Origin: CAIQOK01 sp043781315
GTDB taxonomy: Bacteria; Verrucomicrobiota; Verrucomicrobiia; Limisphaerales; CAIQOK01
DNA length: 29,598 bases
Assembly: GCA_043781315.1 (NCBI GenBank)
Contig: JAYWBR010000367.1
Location: 1 to 29,598, forward strand
Direction: 5' to 3'
How positions within the stretch are numbered: the first letter of the stretch is position 1; each line of letters begins with the position of its first letter. Below the pieces are notes generated by a model. It was not told the origin of the DNA and made no database searches. It worked only from the letters and a program-made list of their open reading frames with translations. The position numbers and the translations under genes are program-made. Positions 1-13,171 of the stretch are shown piece after piece.

Positions 1-951
1 TCACCGCTGAAAAAACCGGTAGTCCGCCGGATTGATGCAACTGGTCTGGACGATCTTCGACAGGTGACATTTGGGTTGATGCAATATCTGTTTGAAGCCG
101 TGACGTTTCAATTCCGGTTCGTAGGTGCCCATCGAACCGTCGCGTTCGGTCGTGGCGAAGTCGCCAAAGTGCGGCACGACGAAGAGGTTCTTGATACCTA
201 AATCCACGACGCGATCCAGCCAGAACGCCACAAACGCCCGCGTGCATTCGGTCCAACTGTGGACGTTGACGGCGAGATCGTAGTTGCCGGGCCGCAGTTC
301 GGTCAGCTTGTCGAAGGGAATCACGCGCGTGCGCTCGGCGGCGTTGCGGTAGCGCAAATAAAATTCGGAGAGGAAGGTCGAGGTGGCCACCGCATCCGTG
401 CAAGTAACGTGGGCTTGCGGAAAGGCGCTGGTCACGCGATGCGCCAGCCGGCCATAGCCCGCGCCGATGTCGAGGACGCGGAGGTTGGAATTCCGCTCCA
501 GGCTGAGAGCTTCGCGGAGGAAATAAATTTCGAGAATGGAATCGAGCAGGTCGCGCGTGATGACTTTGCCGGGCAGCACGTCCCAGGTCTTGACGCCGAA
601 GCGGTCGTCTTCGGTCAGGGTGTCGAGCAACTTCCACTGGTCAACCATCTCGGTGTACGCGGCGGTGAGCGAGTAGCGGAAACCGGTCTGCCGGAAATAG
701 GCCTGGCTGAGGTAGTCGTTCTCGCCCCGGAAACGGCGCAGTTCGATGCTGTTTTCCCAATGCGTCCACGCGGAATGTTCGGGCTTGGGCGCGCGCTCGT
801 AGCGCTGCTTGAGATCCACCAGCGCCGGATTTTTTCGGGTGAGGTAGGCCAGATGTTCCGGTGCCAACGCTCCTGCGCTGGATTTGCCGGGCTTGAAATA
901 GCCGGCGGCGCGGAACAAACCCGATTTGATAATTACTTTTGGAGACATCAT
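1..951 (-). CDS. Putative sugar O-methyltransferase (SAM-dependent)
   Basis: A 316-residue protein read leftward, with its stop at the window edge. It carries a class I SAM-binding motif, VLDIGAGYGRL, at about residues 159-169, followed by an acidic strand end (TCTDA) and a VNVHSWTE stretch where the family has its post-motif-I region. Overall it resembles the 'putative sugar O-methyltransferase' family found in surface-polysaccharide clusters, so it probably methylates a sugar hydroxyl; the substrate is unknown. I chose the paired ATG codons at 951/948, because the open frame further upstream runs through a palindromic repeat and reads as low-complexity sequence. There is no clear Shine-Dalgarno. 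It is on the opposite strand from the main sugar operons, about 10 kb away, so a shared role is only plausible. Methyltransferase fold fairly sure; substrate class inferred. Confidence 0.8.
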   Translation of the reverse strand: MMSPKVIIKSGLFRAAGYFKPGKSSAGALAPEHLAYLTRKNPALVDLKQRYERAPKPEHSAWTHWENSIELRRFRGENDYLSQAYFRQTGFRYSLTAAYTEMVDQWKLLDTLTEDDRFGVKTWDVLPGKVITRDLLDSILEIYFLREALSLERNSNLRVLDIGAGYGRLAHRVTSAFPQAHVTCTDAVATSTFLSEFYLRYRNAAERTRVIPFDKLTELRPGNYDLAVNVHSWTECTRAFVAFWLDRVVDLGIKNLFVVPHFGDFATTERDGSMGTYEPELKRHGFKQILHQPKCHLSKIVQTSCINPADYRFFQR

Positions 952-1102
952 AGGTCGGCCAATTTGCGTCGCTTCTTCTAACACGCCGGACGCCCCGGCG
1001 GAAATACAAATTCTTGGGAAATAATACGGTGGAGGCATCGGGGAAGCACCCATCGTAGAAACCGGAATCAAAAGCTGACGTCGCAAGGGCCGGTTTGAAA
1101 AA

Positions 1103-1208
1103 GGAGCGCGGCTGTGTCGCAGCCCAGCCGCAGCCCGCGGAGAATAATCCCATGCGCCAAAATTAAGTGGCTGGCTGCGGCTGGTCGAGGACGACACAGC
1201 CGCGCTCC
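1103..1208. repeat. Palindromic intergenic repeat element R1 (about 106 bp)
   Basis: The outer arms GGAGCGCGGCTGTGTCG (1103-1119) and its exact reverse complement (1192-1208) are perfect over 17 bases. A second inner pair, CCAGCCGCAGCC (1124-1135) and its complement (1173-1184), follows after a short unequal spacer. It lies between two minus-strand genes and would form a long imperfect hairpin in DNA or RNA. The structure is like a REP or MITE element. I believe the outer arm recurs in verrucomicrobial genomes, but that is from memory. Confidence 0.75.
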
Positions 1209-1227
1209 GGGTTTTGTCAGACAGACG

Positions 1228-2321
1228 TTACGGATGCCGCAAATGATAGAAGCGCGCCGGTTCCGCTTGGTTCAAGTTCAGGAAGAGAAAGTTGATCAGT
1301 CCATTGTTGGACACCGCGTTCGTCATCGGCGACCACGCGGTGATCGGCAGGAGATTCGTGGTGGTTTCCAGGCTGTAACCCGCCGACGGATACGGCCAGT
1401 TGAGGAACAGTTGATTGCCGTTCGTGCTGGTGATGGACAGCACGGGTGCCGCCAGCACGGGTGCCGCTCACGAGCGCCGACGTGCCGGCGACGAGGTCGC
1501 GCACGAACACGTCGCCGTTGCCGTTGCTGTCATTGGGCACGAGATCCGAAGCGTCGCTGTTGGTGTTGCCCACGTCCACCGTGCCGGTGAGATCCGTGCC
1601 GATGGTGTTGCCGAGCACGCTGTTGTCGGCAGCGTCCACGATGTAAACGCCGTAGCCGTTGCCGGAAATCAGATTGTGCGCCGCCGCCGCCGCCGCGCCG
1701 CCGCCGACGTTACTGCTGGTGACGAGCACGGCATAATAATTCGGGTTGCCAATGCGGACGCCCGCACCGGAATTGCCGGCCTTGGTCAAGCCGTCACGCG
1801 CGATGCCGAGGTAGCAGCCTTCCACCCGGGAGGCGGTGCCATTGGTGATCTGAATGGCGTCGCCGGTGAAATAGGCGTCGCCTCGGAACTGGTTGATCGC
1901 GAGCGAGCGGATCACGCAGTTGTTCGTGGCGATGACCAGGCCGTTCACGAAGCTACCCGCGTTCGTGCCGACGATCTCGATGAGCGGCGCGCTGGCGAAA
2001 CCAGGCTGCGTGGAACCGTCAATCGTCACGGTGTCGGTGATCACCGGCAGCGCGTTGGTGGGGGCGATAGTCTGCGGGCCGGACGCAATGGCAAACGCGA
2101 TGGTGTCCGGACCGGCTCCGGCGTTCGCGTCCAGGAGCGCCTGGCGCAGCGAGCCGGCTCCGGCGGGGGCGGTGTTGGTGACGGTGAAAGTGGCGGCATG
2201 CGCGCCGAGCGGAAAGGCCAGCAAGGTCAAGGAAATGAACCAGTTTTTTGAACATACGCAGCCTGTTGGTTGTGGATTTGGGCGGCGGGTCGGGACGCGC
2301 TGGATAATAATTTTTTAGCAT
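1228..2321 (-). pseudogene. Broken secreted beta-helix protein with C-terminal surface domain
   Basis: Read leftward, GGAGG at 2326-2330 precedes an ATG at 2321, and a second in-frame ATG lies at 2255. The intact downstream frame encodes a hydrophobic signal segment (FISLTLLAFPLGAHA), then a parallel beta-helix region with TVTNTAPAGAGSLRQAL and NLISGN / NSVLGNTIGTDLTGT turns. The start and the signal segment are in different frames; removing one A from the A6 run at 2244-2249 joins them into one normal signal peptide. Around 1560 the helix stops abruptly and continues as a TolB/beta-propeller-like piece (SDLVPNDSNGNGDVFVRDL). A second break near 1467 moves the typical C-terminal domain (LSITSTNGNQLFLNWP ... 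FYHLRHP, ending at 1228) into another frame. I read this as a decayed remnant with one indel and internal deletion(s). Sequencing error could explain the A-run but not the other joins. Confidence 0.75.
1438..1467. repeat. Perfect 15-bp tandem duplication at a pseudogene break
   Basis: CAGCACGGGTGCCGC occurs twice head to tail (1438-1452 and 1453-1467). On the coding strand it reads APVLA-APVLS in the frame of the C-terminal domain, immediately after an in-frame TGA. It marks the point where the propeller-like frame and the C-terminal domain frame part. Confidence 0.9.
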
Positions 2322-2561
2322 AAAACCTCCAGACTGACCACAAGTTTTTAGCGTGCGCCCATGTCCCGCACGCCGTCCCTACCCTTCGGACTTCCGCCGC
2401 CATTTTTGCTGGAGCATTTGGCCAAGGCTTCCGTCTGACTGGACATGAGTCATTTATTTTCAAGCGTGAGCAGCACGCACCGTGCGGGAAAATCACGCCG
2501 CCTTTCCGACAGTCGAACGGGTGGCACCCTCAAAACCCCCTCATTCTCGGTCAATCAAACC

Positions 2562-2577
2562 AGGCACGGCTTATGCA
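2562..2577 (+). promoter_or_regulatory. Possible sigma-54 (-24/-12) promoter
   Basis: AGGCACGGCTTATGCA matches the sigma-54 consensus TGGCACG-N4-TTGCA except for the first base of each half, and has the required GG-N10-GC spacing. Transcription would start near 2588, about 50 bases before the ATG at 2640. No enhancer-binding site was identified, so this is a motif match only. Confidence 0.35.
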
Positions 2578-2629
2578 AAACTATTTTCCATGAAGCCGTC
2601 TCTACTCACCGATGTTCAACCTCAACCAC

Positions 2630-2633
2630 GGAG
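2630..2633 (+). promoter_or_regulatory. Shine-Dalgarno deciding the start of the giant gene
   Basis: GGAG sits six bases before the ATG at 2640, which opens a textbook signal peptide (MKKFLTSLLVCLLSLTAFA). This fixes the start there rather than at the longer open frame from 2445. Most other genes in the window have no comparable site. Confidence 0.75.
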
Positions 2634-2639
2634 AATTCT

Positions 2640-9686
<7,047 letters not shown>

Positions 9687-9715
9687 CAGCGGATCAGGAG
9701 TGCCGATCTGGGCGG

Positions 9716-9740
9716 GGAGCGGCGCTCCTCTTTTTTCTCT
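9716..9740 (+). terminator. Intrinsic terminator after the giant gene
   Basis: A compact hairpin, GGAGC-GGC-GCTCC (9716-9728), is followed directly by TCTTTTTTCTCT. It lies 30 bases past the stop codon. The stem is only five pairs but GC-rich with a good T-run. Confidence 0.65.
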
Positions 9741-9776
9741 GCTGGTTTGGGTTGTGAGAAGCCGGCAAACCAAACG

Positions 9777-9854
9777 AGGTAGAGCGCGTCACTCCGTGCG
9801 CGCCAGGACATGACTTCGCGGCAGGCGGCGCGCACGGAGTGACGCGCCCTACCT
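9777..9854. repeat. Palindromic intergenic repeat element R2 (78 bp)
   Basis: Arms of 28 bases (9777-9804 and 9827-9854) are complementary at 27 positions; the core is GCGCGTCACTCCGTGCGCGCC. The loop is 22 bases. It sits between the giant gene and fliW, after the terminator, and is unrelated in sequence to R1. It is probably a dispersed chromosomal element. Confidence 0.85.
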
Positions 9855-10058
9855 GACTTCCGATTTTCGCATGTGGATTTAGTCTCTGTCGGCACCCGGA
9901 AAAAAACTCCTAGCACGCAGACTTTTTTGCCGGGTTGAGGTCACGCGTTCCAACTTTTCAAAGTCGCTGCTGCATTGTCCCCTTTGTTTGCAGGGGTTTC
10001 CTTCCATCGGCAATTCCCGCCCGGCCCGTGGCATGGCCGCTGCTAAACGTCCACCGAC
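9855..10058. other. Leader region of fliW
   Basis: There is no gene in these 204 bases. A weak inverted repeat, CCCGG-A7 (9895-9906) against T6-GCCGGG (9923-9934), and a CCCC/GGGG hairpin near 9979-9996 could matter for mRNA structure upstream of fliW. No convincing promoter or Shine-Dalgarno was found. Confidence 0.4.
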
Positions 10059-10499
10059 ATGAATAGCGTCAGCACATTTGAAACAGAAATCCTGGCCGCC
10101 CCCGTCGTGACCGAAGCCCGGTTGCCGATGGGCCTGCTGGGCTTCGAGCGCATCAAGGACTATCTGCTCATCGCCAACGCGAGCGAGGAGCCGTTTCAAT
10201 GGTTGCAGGTGAAGGACAACGCCGCGCTGGCATTTGTCGTCATTGATCCCTTTCTCGTGTTGCCGGATTACCAGCCGGACATCCCGCAGGCGGATGTGGA
10301 ATTTCTCGGGCTGCAAGATCCCCACGACGCGCTCCTCTTCAGCATCGTCACGGTGCATAATCCCAAGCAGGCCACGGTGAATCTCAAAGGCCCGGTGATT
10401 TTCAACCGCCGCACCATGGTCGGCAAACAGGTGGTGCTGGCCAACGCCAACATTTATTCGATCCAGCATCCGCTGGCCGTCGGAGAAGCCAACGCCTAA
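10059..10499 (+). CDS. fliW: Flagellar assembly factor FliW
   Basis: 146 residues, the normal length for FliW. The N-terminal FETEI...LPMGLLGFERIKDYLLI, the middle PFQWLQVKDNAALAFVVIDPF and the late NLKGPVIFNRRTMVGKQVVL are the family's hallmark stretches. In Bacillus and Campylobacter, FliW binds newly made flagellin; when flagellin has been exported, free FliW instead binds CsrA and relieves its block on flagellin translation. Here it is 14 bases upstream of csrA, the classic pair. The third gene of the operon encodes a flagellin-tail protein, a possible FliW ligand. No Shine-Dalgarno is evident at the ATG, but the start matches the family's N-terminus. Confidence 0.95.
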   Translation: MNSVSTFETEILAAPVVTEARLPMGLLGFERIKDYLLIANASEEPFQWLQVKDNAALAFVVIDPFLVLPDYQPDIPQADVEFLGLQDPHDALLFSIVTVHNPKQATVNLKGPVIFNRRTMVGKQVVLANANIYSIQHPLAVGEANA

Positions 10500-10513
10500 C
10501 CCGCACCGACGCC

Positions 10514-10792
10514 ATGCTCATTCTCTCACGCAAATCCGGCGAATGTCTCGTGATTGACGGCCGTATCACCGTCAAGATCGTGCGTGTCGAGGGCGATGTC
10601 GTGAAGATCGGCATCGAAGCACCGAGCGACGTGCCGGTGCATCGCCAGGAAGTGTATGAAGAAATCCAGCGCAGCAACCAGCAGGCGCTTACCCGCCAGA
10701 ATTCGCCGCTGCCGCGTCTGCCGCGTTTTGCCGGCGCGCCCGTAAAAACCCCGCTCGCCGCCACCGCCACTCAAACCACAAGCAAACCATGA
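10514..10792 (+). CDS. csrA: Carbon storage / translational regulator CsrA with long C-terminal tail
   Basis: Residues 1-52 are a complete CsrA domain (MLILSRKSGE ... VPVHRQEVYEEI), including L4, R6 and R44, which contact GGA-containing RNA in studied CsrA proteins. It probably binds mRNA leaders, flagellin mRNA being the usual target when fliW is next door. The protein is 92 residues, against about 61 in Escherichia coli and about 74 in Bacillus. The extra tail (about 57-92) is rich in Pro, Ala and Thr. In FliW-bearing bacteria the CsrA C-terminal extension forms part of the FliW-binding surface; whether this longer tail does so is inference. Its stop overlaps the start of the next gene (ATGA), which suggests translational coupling. 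Confidence 0.95.
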   Translation: MLILSRKSGECLVIDGRITVKIVRVEGDVVKIGIEAPSDVPVHRQEVYEEIQRSNQQALTRQNSPLPRLPRFAGAPVKTPLAATATQTTSKP

Positions 10793-11076
10793 TCATCAAC
10801 GCCAACCCGCCGATCGCCAGCAGCCTCCTCAACGCCGCCACCGCGCGGCCACCCAAGGCCAAGTCTTCCGCTCCGGCGGACGCCGACGCCGCCTTTGCCG
10901 ACCGGGTGTTGATCACCTCCCAAAACATGGCTTCCGCCGTCTCGCCCTTGCAGGACGCGGAGGCCACCCGAGCCGCGCTCCAGGCGGTGCGGAAACAATT
11001 TTTAGCGCAGCCGAACGTCGCAATGCTCGCGCAGGCAAATCAACTGCCCCAAAATGCGTTGCGATTGCTGCAATAA
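10789..11076 (+). CDS. Miniature flagellin: flagellin C-terminal D0-like protein
   Basis: 95 residues, overlapping csrA by four bases (ATGA). The last 46 residues follow the flagellin C-terminus: SPLQDAEATRAALQAVRK, then QFLAQPNVAMLAQANQLPQ and NALRLLQ, matching the AMLAQANQ-x-PQ-x-x-L-x-LL signature. The first residues, MIINANPPIASSLLN, vaguely resemble the flagellin start (MxINTN...). The variable D1-D3 core is absent, so it cannot be a normal filament subunit of usual length. Position beside fliW and csrA suggests it could bind FliW or cap/regulate flagellin handling. The alternative is a flagellin gene shrunk by deletion and now decaying, though its frame is intact and it is coupled to csrA. 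Flagellin relationship likely; role inferred. Confidence 0.75.
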   Translation: MIINANPPIASSLLNAATARPPKAKSSAPADADAAFADRVLITSQNMASAVSPLQDAEATRAALQAVRKQFLAQPNVAMLAQANQLPQNALRLLQ

Positions 11077-11133
11077 CAATGTCCAGCGAATTTCGTCGGT
11101 CGCCTTGATTGGCGAGACCGCTGGCTCCTTCCA

Positions 11134-11176
11134 CGGGCGGGCTGAAACATCCCTCGGCTCGCCCGCTTCTTTTTTT
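11134..11176 (+). terminator. Strong intrinsic terminator separating the csrA operon from the sugar operon
   Basis: A 12-pair stem (11134-11145 with 11154-11165, two G-U pairs), an eight-base loop and CTTCTTTTTTT. It ends 30 bases before the rfbF start, so rfbF needs its own promoter or read-through. Confidence 0.85.
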
Positions 11177-11205
11177 GGACGACGTGAACGAAAGCAAAAC
11201 CAACC

Positions 11206-11979
11206 ATGAAAGTAGTCATTCTTTGCGGTGGCCTCGGCACGCGGTTGCGTGAGGAGACGGAGTTCCGGCCCAAGCCGATGGTGCCGGTGGGCAACCGTCC
11301 GATCCTCTGGCACATCATGAAAACCTACGCCCATTACGGCCACAAGGATTTCATCCTCTGCCTGGGCTACAAGGGCGAGGTCATCAAGGATTATTTTCTC
11401 AACTACAAATGGAATACCAGCGACGTGCAGTTCAATCTCGGTGCCACGCCCAAGGTCAGTTACCTGACCAATCACAATGAGGAAGACTGGAGCGTGACGA
11501 TGGTGGACACCGGCGCGGAAACCATGACGGGCGGCCGGATCAAGCGCGTGTTGCCGTACATTGACTCGGATACTTTTCTCGCCACCTACGGCGACGGTGT
11601 CACCGACAGCAACATCAACGCCGCCATCGAATTTCATAAACAACACGGCAAGCTCGCCACCCTGACCGCCGTGCAATTGGCGGCGCGCTTTGGCGATGTG
11701 GTGGTGGACGGCACGCGCGTCGCCGCGTTCAAGGAAAAAACCAAGGATTACAGCCAGTTCATCAACGGCGGCTTTTTCGTTTTCAACAAACGCATCGGGG
11801 AATATTTGACCGATGATTCAACCGTGCTGGAGCAGGAACCCCTGACGCGTCTCGCGGCGGAAGGCCAGGTTCATGCCTATCAACACACGGGTTTCTGGCA
11901 GTGCATGGACACGTACCGGGAACAGCAACTGCTGGACAAGATGTACACCACGGGCAATGCGCCCTGGAAAACCTGGTAA
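11206..11979 (+). CDS. rfbF: Glucose-1-phosphate cytidylyltransferase
   Basis: Converts glucose-1-phosphate and CTP to CDP-glucose, the entry step to CDP-3,6-dideoxyhexoses. The 257-residue length is normal. The nucleotide-binding signature GGLGTRLREETEFRPKPMV lies at residues 8-26 (K23 is the usual sugar-phosphate contact). YGDGVTD (D130) carries the metal-binding Asp, and NGGFFVF and GFWQCMDTYRE are further family blocks. It is first in a tight run of seven genes; rfbG begins six bases after its stop. The leader is short and follows the terminator directly; no Shine-Dalgarno was seen. Confidence 0.96.
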   Translation: MKVVILCGGLGTRLREETEFRPKPMVPVGNRPILWHIMKTYAHYGHKDFILCLGYKGEVIKDYFLNYKWNTSDVQFNLGATPKVSYLTNHNEEDWSVTMVDTGAETMTGGRIKRVLPYIDSDTFLATYGDGVTDSNINAAIEFHKQHGKLATLTAVQLAARFGDVVVDGTRVAAFKEKTKDYSQFINGGFFVFNKRIGEYLTDDSTVLEQEPLTRLAAEGQVHAYQHTGFWQCMDTYREQQLLDKMYTTGNAPWKTW

Positions 11980-11985
11980 GCAATT

Positions 11986-13155
11986 ATGTTCGCCAACGCC
12001 TACACAAACAAAACGGTCTGGGTTTCCGGTCACACCGGTTTCAAGGGAACCTGGCTCACGGAATGGCTCCTCTCGCTCGGCGCCAAAGTCCACGGCTTCT
12101 CGCTGCCGCCGCCGACCAACCCCTCGATGTTCGACCAGCTCGGCCTCGCCGACAAAATGGAACACGAGATCGGCGATGTCCGTGATCTGGCGGCGGTGCG
12201 CGATTCGCTGTGGCAGACGCAGCCTGATTTCGTTTTCCACCTCGCCGCCCAACCGCTCGTGCGCGAGGCTTACGCCCATCCTGTCGAAACCTTCGCCACC
12301 AACGTGCAGGGGACGGTTCACATTCTCGAAGCGTTGCGCGCGTTGAAAAATCCCTGTGCCGCCGTGTTCGTCACGACCGACAAGTGCTACGAAAACCGCG
12401 AGTGGGTTTACGGCTATCGCGAAGAAGATCCGCTCGGCGGCTTTGATCCTTACAGCTCCAGCAAGGCGGCGGCGGAAATCGTCATCCAAGCGTATCGTCG
12501 TTCGTTTTTTGAAAAACATCCCGTCCGCATCGCCAGCGCGCGCGCCGGCAACGTCATCGGCGGCGGTGACTGGGCGATGGATCGCATCGTGCCGGACTGC
12601 ATTCGCAAGCTGAACAACAACCTCGTCATCGAAGTGCGGAATCCCGAAGCCACACGCCCGTGGCAGCATGTGCTCGAACCGCTCAGTGGTTATCTGTGGC
12701 TAGCGGCGGTCCTGGCGGGTTACGGCAAGAAGCATTTGAAAAATCCCGAGGCCTGTTCGGCTTTCAACTTCGGTCCCGGCCCGGAAGCGGATCGCTCCGT
12801 CGCCGAACTCGTCGAGGAATTTCTCAAGCACCTGCCCGGCCGCTGGGAGGACAAGCGCAATCCTGTCGCCGTTCACGAAGCGCATCTGTTGCAGCTCTGC
12901 GCCGACAAAGCGCGCCTGCTGCTCAAGTGGTCGCCGGTCTGGCAGTTCGCCGACGCCGTCGAGCAGACTGCCAACTGGTATCGCATGGCGCGCAAAATCA
13001 CCGACGCCGGCCAGGTCAACGTTTTCACCCGCGCGCAGATCGAGGCGTTTTGCACCCACGCCCAAAAGAAGCAACTGCTCTGGGCGATGGAAACGGAAAT
13101 CGCGCCCGAGGAAATCTTGCGCCGCGAGGAAGAACTCAAAGCCTGCGTCGTTTGA
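11986..13155 (+). CDS. rfbG: CDP-glucose 4,6-dehydratase
   Basis: 389 residues of the extended short-chain dehydrogenase fold. The NAD-binding motif is GHTGFKG (15-21). The active site is visible as VTTDKCY (about 129-135) and Y156-SSS-K160. RAGNVIGGGDWAMDRIVPD and the RPWQHVLEPLSGYL block are characteristic of RfbG. It turns CDP-glucose into CDP-4-keto-6-deoxyglucose, using the product of the preceding gene. It extends slightly longer at the C-terminus than many homologues (EEILRREEELKACVV). The next gene starts 16 bases downstream. Confidence 0.96.
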   Translation: MFANAYTNKTVWVSGHTGFKGTWLTEWLLSLGAKVHGFSLPPPTNPSMFDQLGLADKMEHEIGDVRDLAAVRDSLWQTQPDFVFHLAAQPLVREAYAHPVETFATNVQGTVHILEALRALKNPCAAVFVTTDKCYENREWVYGYREEDPLGGFDPYSSSKAAAEIVIQAYRRSFFEKHPVRIASARAGNVIGGGDWAMDRIVPDCIRKLNNNLVIEVRNPEATRPWQHVLEPLSGYLWLAAVLAGYGKKHLKNPEACSAFNFGPGPEADRSVAELVEEFLKHLPGRWEDKRNPVAVHEAHLLQLCADKARLLLKWSPVWQFADAVEQTANWYRMARKITDAGQVNVFTRAQIEAFCTHAQKKQLLWAMETEIAPEEILRREEELKACVV

Positions 13156-13171
13156 CCCCGCTTTCAACGTC

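Larger units (their letters stand above)
2322..2639. other. Divergent intergenic region
   Basis: This 318-bp gap separates the broken minus-strand beta-helix gene from the plus-strand giant gene. The left end holds the GGAGG of the minus-strand gene. The right part holds a sigma-54-like site (2562-2577) and the GGAG of the giant gene. An open frame extends the giant gene back to 2445, but its translation looks non-coding (Ser/Thr/Arg-rich, no signal peptide). No other gene, RNA or repeat was recognised. Confidence 0.6.

Noticed and set aside
952..1197. N-terminal extension of the O-methyltransferase
   Set aside because: The extra 82 residues run through palindrome R1 and look non-coding. The ATG pair at 951/948 fits the family better.
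9895..9934. CCCGG-A7 / T6-GCCGGG inverted repeat as a terminator
   Set aside because: The T-run lies within the stem and is followed by GC bases. It may form a weak hairpin but not a standard terminator.
10029..10044. Sigma-54-like motif TGGCATGGCCGCTGCT just before fliW
   Set aside because: The spacing fits, but transcription would start about five bases before the fliW ATG, leaving almost no leader. Chance match is likely.
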